A stretch of 64,000 nucleotides of DNA from positions 23,333 through 87,332 of the forward strand of contig JAUJNY010000005.1 in the NCBI GenBank assembly GCA_030447955.1, in the 5' to 3' direction. A program made the translations under genes and the position numbers. This DNA is from Jiangellales bacterium. GTDB taxonomy: Bacteria; Actinomycetota; Actinomycetes; Jiangellales; Jiangellaceae. Positions 1 through 7,962 of the stretch are shown piece by piece. How positions within the stretch are numbered: position 1 is the first letter of the stretch; each line of letters begins with the position of its first letter. The notes below the pieces were generated by a model. It searched no databases. It saw only the letters and a list, made by a program, of their open reading frames with translations, and was not told where the DNA came from.

Positions 1-73
1 CCCGCCATGATGCCCGACCCGCCATGACGACCCGACCCTCATGATGCCCCGACCCTCATGATGCCCGACACGG
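1..73. repeat. 17-bp tandem repeat over the first gene's start
   Basis: Four imperfect copies of a 17-bp unit start at 6, 23, 40 and 57, each opening CATGA(T/C)G followed by a C-rich CCCGAC core. Bases 1-5 look like the end of a further copy, so the array probably extends left of the window. The last copy contains the ATGs at 58 and 61 used by the following gene, so repeat number changes would alter the leader and the choice of start. Spacing and sequence are directly visible; any function is unknown. Confidence 0.85.
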
Positions 74-516
74 TGCTCGGCGTGCCGCTGCACCCGCTGG
101 TGGTCCACGCGGTCGTCGTGTTCGTGCCGCTGGCCGCTCTCGGGACGATCGCCGTGGCGGTCGTGCCGCGCTGGCGGAGCACGTACGGCTGGTTGGTCGT
201 GCTGGTCTCCACGCTCGCGCTGGCCAGCGTGCCGGTCGCCACCCGCAGCGGTGCCGACCTGCGGTCACAACTGACCTTGGGCGGCCCGGTACTCGAGCAG
301 GTGCGCCGGCACGCACAGCTCGGCGAGCGCCTCATCTACGCGGTCGCCCCGCTGTGGCTGCTCGGTGTGGCCCTGGTGCTGTTGCACCGCGACGGCCGTC
401 ACCCCCAGATCACCAGGACCGTCGCCGTGCTCGCCGCACTCGCGGCGCTGCCCGCGCTCGTCCTCGTCGTCCTGGTCGGCCACCTGGGCTCTGCGGCGGT
501 CTGGGGCGGCGGGTGA
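58..516 (+). CDS. Small integral membrane protein, DUF2231-like
   Basis: This 152-residue protein is almost entirely hydrophobic, with about four predicted membrane segments (near residues 14-36, 43-60, 92-112 and 117-145). The conserved-looking opening GVPLHPLVVH, a His-Pro in the first helix, is typical of DUF2231 membrane proteins, whose function is not established; some are linked to haem or redox partners. The ATG pair at 58/61 lies inside a 17-bp tandem repeat and has no clear ribosome-binding site, so the start could be a few codons further in. It is convergent with rsgA, leaving a 12-bp gap. The family assignment rests on fold pattern and the His-Pro motif only. Confidence 0.6.
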   Translation: MMPDTVLGVPLHPLVVHAVVVFVPLAALGTIAVAVVPRWRSTYGWLVVLVSTLALASVPVATRSGADLRSQLTLGGPVLEQVRRHAQLGERLIYAVAPLWLLGVALVLLHRDGRHPQITRTVAVLAALAALPALVLVVLVGHLGSAAVWGGG

Positions 517-528
517 GCCGGCGGCCGG

Positions 529-1533
529 TCAGTCGCCCTCCCGTCGCTCCCGCGCCTCGATCAGCCGGCGGTACGACGCCAGGCGTGCCGAGCTGACCTG
601 CCCCGTGGCGGCCGCCTGGTCGAGCGCGCACTCGGGCTCGGTGGCCGCGTGGGTGCACCCGCGCGGGCAGTGGTCGCTCACCGCCGCGAGGTCTGGGAAG
701 GCGTGGAGGAGACGGCGCGGGTCGACGTGGGCCAGCCCGAATGACCGGACCCCGGGGGTGTCGACGACCCAGCCTCCACCGGGCAGCGGCAGGGCCAGCG
801 CGCTCGTCGAGGTGTGCCGTCCCCGACCGGTCACGGCGTTGACCTTACCGACGGTGCGGTGAGCGCCCGGCACGAGCGAGTTCACCAGCGTCGACTTGCC
901 GACTCCGGAGCGCCCGACCAGGACGCTGACCCGTCCGCGCAACCAGCCGACCAGCTCCTCCAGGCCCGCACGCTCCCGGTCGCGGCGGGTGACGACGGCG
1001 GGGACGCCGAGCGGGGCGTACGTCTCCAGCAGCGGCGTCGGGTCGGCGAGGTCAGCCTTTGTCAGGCACAGCAGCGGCTGCAGGCCGGCGTCGTAGGCAG
1101 CGACCAGACAGCGGTCGACCAGCCGGTGACTCGGCTCAGGCTCGGCCAGCGCCGCCACGACGACGAGCTGCTCGGCGTTGGCGACGAGCACCCGCTCGAC
1201 AGGGTCGTCGTCGTCGGCGGTGCGGCGCAGCACCGTGCGCCGCGGCTCGACTCGTACGACGCGGGCGAGGGCGCCCTCGTCGCCGGACACGTCCCCGACG
1301 AGACCGACAGCGTCACCGACGACCACGCCCTGCCGGCCCAGCTCGCGCGCCTTCATGGCCGCGACGCTGCGATCCTCGACCAGGCACGTGTAGCGGCCGC
1401 GGTCCACGGTCAGGACGCGTCCCGGCACGGCGTCCGCGTGCGCAGGGCGCACCTTGGTGCGGGGTCGGGAGGCGGGGCCGGGGCGGACCCGCGCGTCGGA
1501 CTCGTCGTATGTACGCGCGCGGCGCGGGCTCAC
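529..1533 (-). CDS. rsgA: Ribosome small-subunit GTPase RsgA
   Basis: RsgA is a circularly permuted GTPase that acts late in 30S subunit maturation. The permuted order is visible: the G4 motif TKAD at residues 158-161 precedes the P-loop GRSGVGKST (207-215) and G3 DTPG (258-261). A C-terminal zinc knuckle follows, with Cys289, Cys293, His295 and Cys302. An OB-fold lies before the GTPase domain (about residues 36-100). The 334-residue length is normal, with a slightly extended basic N-terminus. The ATG overlaps the aroA stop (ATGA, 1530-1533), so the two are translationally coupled, as in the aroA-rsgA order of other actinobacteria. Confidence 0.95.
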   Translation of the reverse strand: MSPRRARTYDESDARVRPGPASRPRTKVRPAHADAVPGRVLTVDRGRYTCLVEDRSVAAMKARELGRQGVVVGDAVGLVGDVSGDEGALARVVRVEPRRTVLRRTADDDDPVERVLVANAEQLVVVAALAEPEPSHRLVDRCLVAAYDAGLQPLLCLTKADLADPTPLLETYAPLGVPAVVTRRDRERAGLEELVGWLRGRVSVLVGRSGVGKSTLVNSLVPGAHRTVGKVNAVTGRGRHTSTSALALPLPGGGWVVDTPGVRSFGLAHVDPRRLLHAFPDLAAVSDHCPRGCTHAATEPECALDQAAATGQVSSARLASYRRLIEARERREGD

Positions 1534-2843
1534 CCGGGCGCCCGGCCGGCGAGCATCCGCGTCCAGCGGCCGACGAAGTCGGGCAGCGTCTTGTCCGTGG
1601 CCGCGACGTCCCTGACGAGCAGGCCGGGCACCGCCAGGCCGAGCACGGCCCCGGCCTGCGCGATCCGGTGGTCACCGTGGCTGTGCAGGGTGCCCGCGCT
1701 CAGCGGCCGCGGTCGGATCGCCAGCCCGTCCGGTGTCTCGCGGACGTCCCCGCCCAAACTGTTGATCTCGCCGGCGAGCACAGCCAGCCGGTCGCTCTCG
1801 TGGCCGCGCAGGTGGGCGATCCCGCGCAGCCGCGACGGGCCGTCGGCAAGCGCAGCGAGCGCGGTGAGTATCGGGACGAGCTCTCCGGCGTCGCGCAGGT
1901 CGACGTCGATCCCGTGGACGGCGCCGCTCCCGCTGACGCTCACCCCCTCGCTCCCGAGCGCCACCGAGCCTCCCGCTGCGGTGAGCAGCTTCCGCAAGCG
2001 ATCCCCGGGCTGGTGGGTGCGCAGCGGCCATGCCGGAACGGCCACCCGCCCGTTGGTGACGAGCGCCGCGGCGACGAAGGGAGCGGCGTTGGAGAGGTCG
2101 GGTTCGACGCGGACGTCGCGTGCCGCAATCATCGACGGCGCGACCCGCCAGGCGCCCGGCCCCAGCTCCTCGGCGGCCACACCGCGTTCTCGCAACATGG
2201 CGATGGTCATGGCGACGTGCGGGCGGGAGGGGAGCGGCCCTCCGGTCGCGTCCGCGGTGTGGCGCACGGTGACGCCGGCCTGGTAGCGGGCGCCTGACAG
2301 CAGCAGAGCCGAGACGAACTGGCTGGAGGCGGACGCGTCGATGTCCACCGTGCCCCCGGCAACGCTGCCCCTCCCGTGGATCATCAGCGGCAGCCCGCCC
2401 CGGCCACCGTGGTCCACGCCCACGCCTAGCCGACACAGAGCGTCGAGCAGCGGGCTCAGCGGCCGCTCGCGGGCGCGCGGGTCACCGTCGAAGCGGACCT
2501 CCCCGTCCGCGAGCGCGGCCAGCGGCGGGACGAAACGCATGACGGTGCCGGCGAGGCCGCAGTCGATGTCCGCCGGCCCGCGCAGCGGCGCAGGTGTTAC
2601 CACCCAGTCGGTGACGTCGTCCGCGATGTCCACGCCGAGCGCCCGCAGGGCGTCCGCCATCAAGACGGTGTCCTGCGCCCGCAACGCCCCCCGCAGCCGT
2701 GAGGGTCCCGCGGCGAGGGCCGCAAGGACAAGTGCCCGGTTGGTGACCGACTTGGAGCCCGGCAGCGTGAGGACCGCGTCGACGGGACCGTCGGCGAAAG
2801 GCGCCGGCCAGGGGTCGCTGGGGACCGTGTTTCCGAGAGTCAG
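1530..2843 (-). CDS. aroA: 5-enolpyruvylshikimate-3-phosphate synthase, probable CTG start
   Basis: AroA condenses shikimate-3-phosphate with phosphoenolpyruvate in the shikimate pathway. The N-terminal signature LPGSKSVTNRALVLAAL and the later LRGHESDR and DHRIAQAGAVLG motifs are clear. The frame stays open with full family similarity upstream of the TTG at 2684, but it contains no ATG, GTG or TTG before it meets the DoxX gene. The best start is a CTG at 2841-2843 that overlaps the DoxX stop. An AAGGGA ribosome-binding sequence (2852-2857) lies 8 nt upstream, and this start places the conserved WPAP the usual dozen or so residues from the N-terminus. This gives 437 residues, a normal length. 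The CTG start is inferred. Confidence 0.93.
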   Translation of the reverse strand: MTLGNTVPSDPWPAPFADGPVDAVLTLPGSKSVTNRALVLAALAAGPSRLRGALRAQDTVLMADALRALGVDIADDVTDWVVTPAPLRGPADIDCGLAGTVMRFVPPLAALADGEVRFDGDPRARERPLSPLLDALCRLGVGVDHGGRGGLPLMIHGRGSVAGGTVDIDASASSQFVSALLLSGARYQAGVTVRHTADATGGPLPSRPHVAMTIAMLRERGVAAEELGPGAWRVAPSMIAARDVRVEPDLSNAAPFVAAALVTNGRVAVPAWPLRTHQPGDRLRKLLTAAGGSVALGSEGVSVSGSGAVHGIDVDLRDAGELVPILTALAALADGPSRLRGIAHLRGHESDRLAVLAGEINSLGGDVRETPDGLAIRPRPLSAGTLHSHGDHRIAQAGAVLGLAVPGLLVRDVAATDKTLPDFVGRWTRMLAGRAPG

Positions 2844-3388
2844 CGCACCAGTCCCTTGGTGCGCCGGCGCGCGTCGGCCCGGGCCAACCGGGACGCGAGG
2901 ACGGCTTCACGCTGAGCCGTACGCGCCCCGCGCTTGGCGTCCAGGGTGGCGCGCCGGGCCCGCCACGCCACACCCGGCTTGCCTGCGGTGTCGACGCCGG
3001 CGAGTAGCAACCCACCGGCGAGCCCGACGTCCTGCAGGAAGTGCTGGCGCTGGTGAACCCGCTCGACGGGGTCGGTCGCCTGCCAGAACGCGTTCTCGCT
3101 GAGTGTGGTGGGCACGAGCGAGGCGGCGAGCACCAGTGCGGACAGTCGCGGCAGCTTGCCGGTGGCCAGACCGAGGCCGGCCGCCGTCGTCACCGCGCCC
3201 TGGATGCGAATCAGGGTCGTGGGGTCGTCGGGCAGCTGCGGCACCGCCTTTTGTAGCGCCGGGCTCACGCGGTCGAGCAGGGGCTTGGCCTTGGGGACGA
3301 GGGGCTCCGGCTCACGCAGCGCCTTGGCTCCGCGGAGGACGAAGTGGGCAGCAAGCATGGGGCGGGCCAGGAGGCGTACCGGGTTCAT
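2840..3388 (-). CDS. DoxX-family membrane protein
   Basis: The 182-residue protein has an amphipathic N-terminus, a lysine-rich stretch (about residues 22-45), and hydrophobic segments near 60-95 and 118-132. It ends in a strongly basic tail with many Arg and Lys. The arrangement, including the DPTTLIRIQGAV start of the first long helix, matches the DoxX-like family of actinobacteria; the biochemical role is unknown. The ATG at 3388 is divergent from the SRAP gene. Its stop codon overlaps the proposed CTG start of aroA, so it is probably the first gene of a DoxX-aroA-rsgA transcript. Confidence 0.75.
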   Translation of the reverse strand: MNPVRLLARPMLAAHFVLRGAKALREPEPLVPKAKPLLDRVSPALQKAVPQLPDDPTTLIRIQGAVTTAAGLGLATGKLPRLSALVLAASLVPTTLSENAFWQATDPVERVHQRQHFLQDVGLAGGLLLAGVDTAGKPGVAWRARRATLDAKRGARTAQREAVLASRLARADARRRTKGLVR

Positions 3389-3439
3389 GGCGTCTGACTA
3401 CCACATCGAGGCAACCGGCGAAACTGGCAGGCTGGGCGC

Positions 3440-4210
3440 GTGTGCGGCAGATACGCAGCGAGTCGCAGCCCGGACGACCTCGTCGAGGAGTTCGACGTCG
3501 AGCGCGTCGACGTGCCCGAGCCGCTGCCGCCCGACTACAACGTGGCGCCGACGAAGCCCGTGTACGCCGTCCTCGCCCGCCCGCCACGCGACGAACAGGG
3601 CCGTCGCGTGGACGATGCGGAGCCGCAGCGCCGGCTCACTGTCCTGCGTTGGGGGCTCGTCCCGTCGTGGGCGAAGGACGCCTCGGTGGGGAATCGGCTG
3701 ATCAACGCCCGGATGGAGACAGTGCACGAGAAGCCGGCCTTCCGGCGCGCCTTCGCTGCCCGCCGCTGCCTGCTGCCGGCCGACGGGTACTTCGAGTGGT
3801 ACGGGGAACGCAAGGGCGCCAAGCAGCCTTTCTTCATCCGCCCGCACGACGGCGGGATCCTGGCCATGGCCGGTTTGTACGAGATCTGGCGTGACCCGCA
3901 GCGTCCCGAGGACGACCCGGACGCGCTGCTGTGGACGTGCACGGTCTTGACGACGAGCGCCGAGGACGAGGTGGGGCGGATCCACGACCGGATGCCGCTG
4001 CTGGTGGAGCAGGAGCGCTGGGAGTCCTGGCTCGACCCCCGGAGCGGCGACGATGCGGATGCGTTGCGGTCGCTGCTGGCCGCGGCCGTACCGGGGCGGC
4101 TGGAGGCGTACCCGGTCTCCACCGAGGTCAACGATGTGCGCAACAACGGCCCGCAGCTGGTGCAGCCGGTGCAACCGGAGGGTCCGACCGGTGAGGACCC
4201 GATGTTCTGA
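3440..4210 (+). CDS. SOS response-associated peptidase (SRAP/HMCES/YedK family)
   Basis: SRAP proteins bind abasic sites in single-stranded DNA and form a thiazolidine crosslink through Cys2, shielding the lesion during replication. The catalytic Cys is residue 2 in the opening CGRYA. Other signatures are YNVAPT (33-38), NARMET (89-94), GYFEWY with Glu119 (116-121) and IHDRMP with His182 (181-186). At 256 residues it is full length. The GTG at 3440 is fixed by the need for Cys2 to follow the initiator. A CAGGCT hexamer ends 6 nt before it with no Shine-Dalgarno sequence, suggesting a leaderless mRNA. Confidence 0.95.
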   Translation: MCGRYAASRSPDDLVEEFDVERVDVPEPLPPDYNVAPTKPVYAVLARPPRDEQGRRVDDAEPQRRLTVLRWGLVPSWAKDASVGNRLINARMETVHEKPAFRRAFAARRCLLPADGYFEWYGERKGAKQPFFIRPHDGGILAMAGLYEIWRDPQRPEDDPDALLWTCTVLTTSAEDEVGRIHDRMPLLVEQERWESWLDPRSGDDADALRSLLAAAVPGRLEAYPVSTEVNDVRNNGPQLVQPVQPEGPTGEDPMF

Positions 4211-4243
4211 GTCCGGGTTCTGAGTCCGGGCCGGGCGAACGCG

Positions 4244-4270
4244 GGGAATGCCCGTATCAGCGGGGGCGTT
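4244..4270 (+). promoter_or_regulatory. SigR-type autoregulatory promoter
   Basis: GGGAAT at 4244-4249 and GTT at 4268-4270 are separated by exactly 18 bp, the consensus of SigR/SigH disulphide-stress promoters. It lies 45 bp before the GTG of the sigR gene, so the sigma factor probably transcribes its own operon. The match is visible in the sequence; activity is inferred from the known regulon. Confidence 0.85.
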
Positions 4271-4314
4271 CGGCTCGAACGAAGGGACGTATCCGCCGGA
4301 GGGAATCGCGCGTC

Positions 4315-5007
4315 GTGCTGGTCAGCGAGGTCCGCGAGACACGGGGCGACCCCGGCCTGGACGGCCTGTTGGGCGGCGCGAGCGTACGGCTGCCGATACC
4401 CTCGGCGACGATGACCGTCGAGAGCCCCGAGCGCCGCACCGCCCGGTTCGAGCGTGACGCCCTGCCCTTCCTCGATCAGCTGTACTCGGCTGCGCTGCGC
4501 ATGACGCGCAACCCCGCGGACGCCGAGGACCTCGTCCAGGAAACGTTCGCCAAGGCCTACGGCTCCTTCCACCAGTTCACCGAGGGGACGAACCTCAAAG
4601 CCTGGCTGTACCGCATCCTGACCAACACCTTCATCAACTCCTACCGCAAGCGTCAGCGGGAGCCGCAACAGGCGCAGCAGGAGGAGATCGAGGACTGGCA
4701 GCTGGCCCGGGCGGAGTCACACACCTCCCGCGGGTTGCGCTCGGCGGAGGGGGAGGCGCTCGAGCACCTGCCCGACTCCGACGTCAAGGACGCGCTGGCG
4801 CGGATCCCCGAGGACTTCCGGATCGCCGTTTACCTCGCCGACGTGGAGGGCTTCGCGTACAAGGAGATCGCCGACATCATGGGCACTCCGATCGGCACGG
4901 TGATGTCTCGCCTGCACCGCGGCCGCCGCCAGCTGCGCGAGCTGCTCCAGGACTACGCCCGTGAGCGGGGCCTGGTGCCTGCAGCCGCGGAGGATGGGGC
5001 GCGATGA
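4315..5007 (+). CDS. sigR: Redox-stress ECF sigma factor SigR/SigH
   Basis: Group IV sigma factor that directs RNA polymerase to thiol-stress genes once its anti-sigma partner RsrA is oxidised. Region 2 spans about residues 45-115 ([13 protein letters not shown] and [11 protein letters not shown]) and region 4 about 155-215 ([19 protein letters not shown]). Two starts are plausible: the GTG at 4315, preceded by GGAGGG at 4297-4302, and an internal ATG at 4411 that removes 32 residues not needed for the fold. The longer form would be made from the stress-induced promoter at 4244, as known for the unstable SigR' isoform in Streptomyces. The stop overlaps the rsrA start (ATGA). Confidence 0.95.
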   Translation: MLVSEVRETRGDPGLDGLLGGASVRLPIPSATMTVESPERRTARFERDALPFLDQLYSAALRMTRNPADAEDLVQETFAKAYGSFHQFTEGTNLKAWLYRILTNTFINSYRKRQREPQQAQQEEIEDWQLARAESHTSRGLRSAEGEALEHLPDSDVKDALARIPEDFRIAVYLADVEGFAYKEIADIMGTPIGTVMSRLHRGRRQLRELLQDYARERGLVPAAAEDGAR

Positions 5008-5276
5008 GCTGCGGCAGGCCACACGACGTCGACTGCGCTGAGATCCTCGACCGGGTCTACGTGTTTATCGACGACGAGCTGCACGACCAGGTGGACGCGG
5101 CCGCCATCCGGCAGCACCTCATCGAGTGCGGTCCCTGCCTTCGCCAGTACAACCTCGAGCGGGCTGTCAAGGCATTGGTCGCGCGCTCGTGCGGCTGCGA
5201 CTGCGCACCGGAGGTGCTACGGGTCAAGGTGCTCGCCCGCATCCGCGAGGTGCGCCCGGACGTCGCCGAGCGCTAA
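5004..5276 (+). CDS. rsrA: Zinc-containing redox anti-sigma factor RsrA
   Basis: A 90-residue ZAS-family anti-sigma factor that sequesters SigR in the reduced, zinc-bound state and releases it when its thiols form a disulphide. The HxxxCxxC core is His38-Cys42-Cys45 and the trigger cysteine is Cys11. This spacing is almost the same as in the characterised Streptomyces protein. Three further cysteines (63, 65, 67) cluster near the C-terminus in the CGCDC run. It is translationally coupled to sigR by a 4-nt overlap and ends 3 bp from the convergent bL37 gene. Confidence 0.95.
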   Translation: MSCGRPHDVDCAEILDRVYVFIDDELHDQVDAAAIRQHLIECGPCLRQYNLERAVKALVARSCGCDCAPEVLRVKVLARIREVRPDVAER

Positions 5277-5279
5277 CGC

Positions 5280-5354
5280 TCAGGAGTTCGGCCGCTTGCC
5301 GTGGTTGGCGGCCTTGCGCTTGCGGGCCTTGCGCTTGCGCGACTTCTTAGCCAC
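5280..5354 (-). CDS. 50S ribosomal protein bL37 (24 residues)
   Basis: A tiny gene: GTG at 5354 to TGA at 5280, encoding 24 residues rich in Lys and Arg and ending ANHGKRPNS. This conserved tail and the alternating KRKARKRK body match the actinobacterial ribosomal protein bL37, first seen in mycobacterial 50S structures. A good AAGGA ribosome-binding site lies just upstream (complement of about 5360-5364). It is tail to tail with rsrA, 3 bp apart. A gene of this size is easily missed by automatic callers. Confidence 0.9.
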   Translation of the reverse strand: MAKKSRKRKARKRKAANHGKRPNS

Positions 5355-5434
5355 CTTGGTCCTTCGGTCGTACGGGCGGGTTCCCCACCATCCTCGCACG
5401 CCGTACCCGTACCCCTTCCGGGCTGGCGGCCGGC

Positions 5435-6175
5435 TCAGCCGTCGAGCCTGCGGTTGAGGGCGTCCAGCACCGCACGAGCGACAGCGTCCGGTTCGTCGAC
5501 CCGGACCACTGCGCTCCCGCTCATCAGCTGCTCACCGCAGCCCGGGGGGAGCAGCCGAAGTACGACGAGGGCTACCTGCGCCGTGGGCGAGTCGAGCACG
5601 CTCACCTGGTCGGTGACGCACAGCAAGCCGAGGTGCTCGCTCACCGCGTCCAAGGTGGCGTCGGCGACGAGCTTGAGCCGAGTGGTCGGGAGCGGTGGTC
5701 CTGTCGCCCGGCCCTCCAACATCTCCTCCCCGCGCAGGAGCGACACCGCCGCGTCGAAGCTGGAGGCGCGGGTGCTCACCACCACGTTGTCGAGCCTGGC
5801 TCGCTGCTGGGTCTCGGCGCGGTGCTTGCTGCGCCGCGGTGAAATGGGTTCGGAGACGGGCTCGGGTGCCGGCGCCGTGTCGACCTGCGTCGTCGGGATG
5901 GAGTCGGCGATTGGCGTAGGCACGTCGTTCACCGGAGGCACCGGCTCAGCGATCTGGACGACGCTGACGATGCGGTGGTCGAGGCCGATGCCGAACTCGG
6001 CGAGCGACAGCGACTGCACGTCGCGGACGATCTGCTTGGCCGGCTTGCCGGGCGTGGCAACGACGTGGACCTCGACTGGCGTCGCATCGGAGTCGGTCAC
6101 CACGCTGGAGGCCCGCACGCAGGGCAGCTCACGGATCGCGGACTCGAGCTCCGGGAGGAGGCGCAGCGGCGGCAC
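5435..6175 (-). CDS. Conserved hypothetical protein, two-part with acidic/proline linker
   Basis: I do not recognise the function. The 246-residue protein has a compact N-terminal domain (about 1-75) of alternating beta and helix, containing QIVRDVQSLSLAEFGIGLDH and a hydrophobic strand after it. A Pro/Thr/Glu-rich linker follows (80-125), then a C-terminal alpha/beta domain (130-246) with regular Val/Leu strands. There is no signal peptide, membrane segment or cysteine pair. The GTG at 6175 has no obvious ribosome-binding site. It is divergent from the HD-GYP operon, with a 440-bp intergenic region between them. Confidence 0.6.
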   Translation of the reverse strand: MPPLRLLPELESAIRELPCVRASSVVTDSDATPVEVHVVATPGKPAKQIVRDVQSLSLAEFGIGLDHRIVSVVQIAEPVPPVNDVPTPIADSIPTTQVDTAPAPEPVSEPISPRRSKHRAETQQRARLDNVVVSTRASSFDAAVSLLRGEEMLEGRATGPPLPTTRLKLVADATLDAVSEHLGLLCVTDQVSVLDSPTAQVALVVLRLLPPGCGEQLMSGSAVVRVDEPDAVARAVLDALNRRLDG

Positions 6176-6615
6176 GCGCTGAGTCTGTCAGTGGTACAGG
6201 CCCATGGGCGAGCCTCCGTCAGCGGATTCCCCCCTGCGCTTCGCTGTTTCGACCTCAACCGCACCTTGACATGCCGATACTGTGATCGTTCACTGAGGGA
6301 CGAGGCCGCGAGATCTCGTCTCCATGTATGGCGGCCTCTGGAATTTCTCCGGCGACCGGGACAACTGCAGAGGGCGGGACAGGGACCGACAGCGCTCACC
6401 TGGCAACTTCGACGATCCACCTGAGCGAAGCGGAGCGTGCACGGACCACTAGCGGGGTCCGCGACACCACTCCGATTGGGGGAATCCCCCTATGAAGATC
6501 ATCGCGTCCGCGATCGAGAGCTTCCTCCGCGCTGACGCCAACTGGCGCTGGCGGTAGCGCTGACCGCTGTCGGTCCCCGTCCCGCTCTCTGTCAAAGCTC
6601 CGGGGAGGAGGCCGG
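6176..6615. other. 440-bp intergenic leader before the HD-GYP genes
   Basis: This gap holds a good -35 element, TTGACA at 6266-6271, but only a weak -10 (TTCACT, 6289-6294, 17-bp spacer). An imperfect dyad GTGA-N4-TCAC (6282-6293) covers the -10 area and could be an operator. If transcription starts near 6300, the HD-GYP mRNA has a leader of about 300 nt. That leader includes a perfect GGGGG-AAT-CCCCC hairpin (6478-6490) and a 21-codon reading frame (6492-6557). I checked for known riboswitch motifs by eye and recognised none. Confidence 0.4.
6492..6557 (+). CDS. Possible 21-residue leader peptide
   Basis: ATG at 6492 to TAG at 6555-6557 encodes 21 residues beginning MKIIASAIESFLRAD and ending in an unusual Trp-Arg-Trp-Arg. 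The only purine-rich stretch that could serve as a ribosome-binding site (GGGGGA, 6478-6483) is locked in a perfect 5-bp hairpin directly before the start codon. It lies 58 bp upstream of the HD-GYP gene. It may be a regulatory leader peptide or a small amphipathic protein, or it may be chance. Confidence 0.35.
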   Translation: MKIIASAIESFLRADANWRWR

Positions 6616-7962
6616 ATGAGCGACGTTCCACGAGCCGTGCTCGCCTATGTCGCGGGCTTGGTCGTTGTCGCGCTCGGGGCTGTCGGTTGGGCGCTGAGTA
6701 ATCCTCCCTCCCTCTCCACTCTGGCCTGGCTGAGCCTGGCTTGTGTCGCGACTCACCTGCGGCGGGCGGAAATCGGGGGTCGATCCGTCGCCTTCACCCT
6801 GTCGTCGCTGATTGTGATGGCGGCGTTTCCGATCGCGGGTGCCGAAGCGGCGACGTTGCTGGCGCTATGGAGCGCGTTGGACTTCGGGGTGCGGGATCCC
6901 GTCAAGCTCAGCTACAACGGCGCCCAGGACGTGGTCTGTGCCGCCCTTGGGGGTCTCGCATACGAGCAGATGGGTGGCCCCGTGGGGCACCTGAATGCCG
7001 AGGATTTCCCGGCGGCGCTGGCGCCGTTCTCCACCGCCGTACTGGTGCACGCCGCGACGAACGTGGTTCTCCTCATGGTCGTCCTCCGACTCGCGCAGGG
7101 CGCAACGCTCCGGTCCCTGTGGCGATCCATTTTCGCGCGCACCGCACCGGCTTACATCGGTTATGGCATTGTCGGGCTCCTGCTGGCCTCCTTGTGGCTG
7201 GGCGTTGGGCTGGGGCCGCTCTCCCTGCCGTTGCTGCTGGTGCCGCTGTTCATCGCGCGCTGGGTGTTTGCGCAGTACGCAGCCGAGAAGGAGTCGTACG
7301 AGGCCACCGTCCGGACCCTGATCCAAGCGGTGGAGACCAAGGATCACTACACCCGTGGCCACAGTGAGCGTGTCTCCAAGGGCAGCGTGATGATCGCGCG
7401 CGAGCTGAAGATGGCTGACGACCGCGTCGAGTCGCTGCGCTATGCCGGGCTGCTGCACGACCTGGGCAAGCTCGGCGTACCTACCCGCATTCTCCAGAAG
7501 ACCGGACGGCTCACCTCGGACGAGTTCGCCGCGGTGCAGCAGCACCCCATGCGGGGGGTCGAGATCGTGCGCGACATCGAGTTCCTCGGCGAGGCCCGCG
7601 CCGGGATCCTGCACCACCACGAGCGCCTCGACGGTCTCGGGTACCCGATGGGCCTGCAAGGTGAGCAGATCCCGGAGTTCGCCCGCGTGATCGGGGTTGC
7701 GGACGCCTTCGATGCGATGACCACTGCCCGCTCCTACCGGGGCGCCCGCTCGGTCGAGGAGGCCGTGGGTGAGCTCCGGCGTGGGCGCGGCTCGCAGTTC
7801 GACCCCCGGATGGTCGACGCCTTCCTCGAGGCGCTGGCTCGCGACGGCTGGCAGACCGCCGCAGTCGGGGCTGAACGCGCCGCGGACGGCGCGCCGTCGT
7901 ACGTCCGCACGTCCGTCAGCGAGTCGGTCGGCGGAGGGGACGCCGGGCGGGAGAGTCGGTGA
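6616..7962 (+). CDS. Membrane-anchored HD-GYP domain protein (putative c-di-GMP phosphodiesterase)
   Basis: The 448-residue protein has an N-terminal membrane sensor of six to eight hydrophobic segments (residues 8-220), then a complete HD-GYP domain (about 228-415). Catalytic signatures are intact: His249, HD at 281-282 with Lys285, the HHH at 333-335, and DGLGYP (339-344). HD-GYP domains hydrolyse cyclic di-GMP or related dinucleotides, so a signal-controlled phosphodiesterase is likely, with substrate unproven. The ATG at 6616 follows GGAGGAGG at good spacing. Its stop overlaps the next gene (GTGA), which encodes a degenerate paralogue. Confidence 0.88.
   Translation: MSDVPRAVLAYVAGLVVVALGAVGWALSNPPSLSTLAWLSLACVATHLRRAEIGGRSVAFTLSSLIVMAAFPIAGAEAATLLALWSALDFGVRDPVKLSYNGAQDVVCAALGGLAYEQMGGPVGHLNAEDFPAALAPFSTAVLVHAATNVVLLMVVLRLAQGATLRSLWRSIFARTAPAYIGYGIVGLLLASLWLGVGLGPLSLPLLLVPLFIARWVFAQYAAEKESYEATVRTLIQAVETKDHYTRGHSERVSKGSVMIARELKMADDRVESLRYAGLLHDLGKLGVPTRILQKTGRLTSDEFAAVQQHPMRGVEIVRDIEFLGEARAGILHHHERLDGLGYPMGLQGEQIPEFARVIGVADAFDAMTTARSYRGARSVEEAVGELRRGRGSQFDPRMVDAFLEALARDGWQTAAVGAERAADGAPSYVRTSVSESVGGGDAGRESR

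Noticed and set aside
814-2297. Two long plus-strand frames (490 and 412 codons) opposite rsgA and aroA
   Set aside because: Both lie antisense to clear genes, are Arg/Ala-rich low-complexity and follow from high third-position GC.
6176-6615. A c-di-GMP or c-di-AMP riboswitch before the HD-GYP genes
   Set aside because: I searched by eye for conserved GEMM and ydaO cores and found none; only hairpins are visible.
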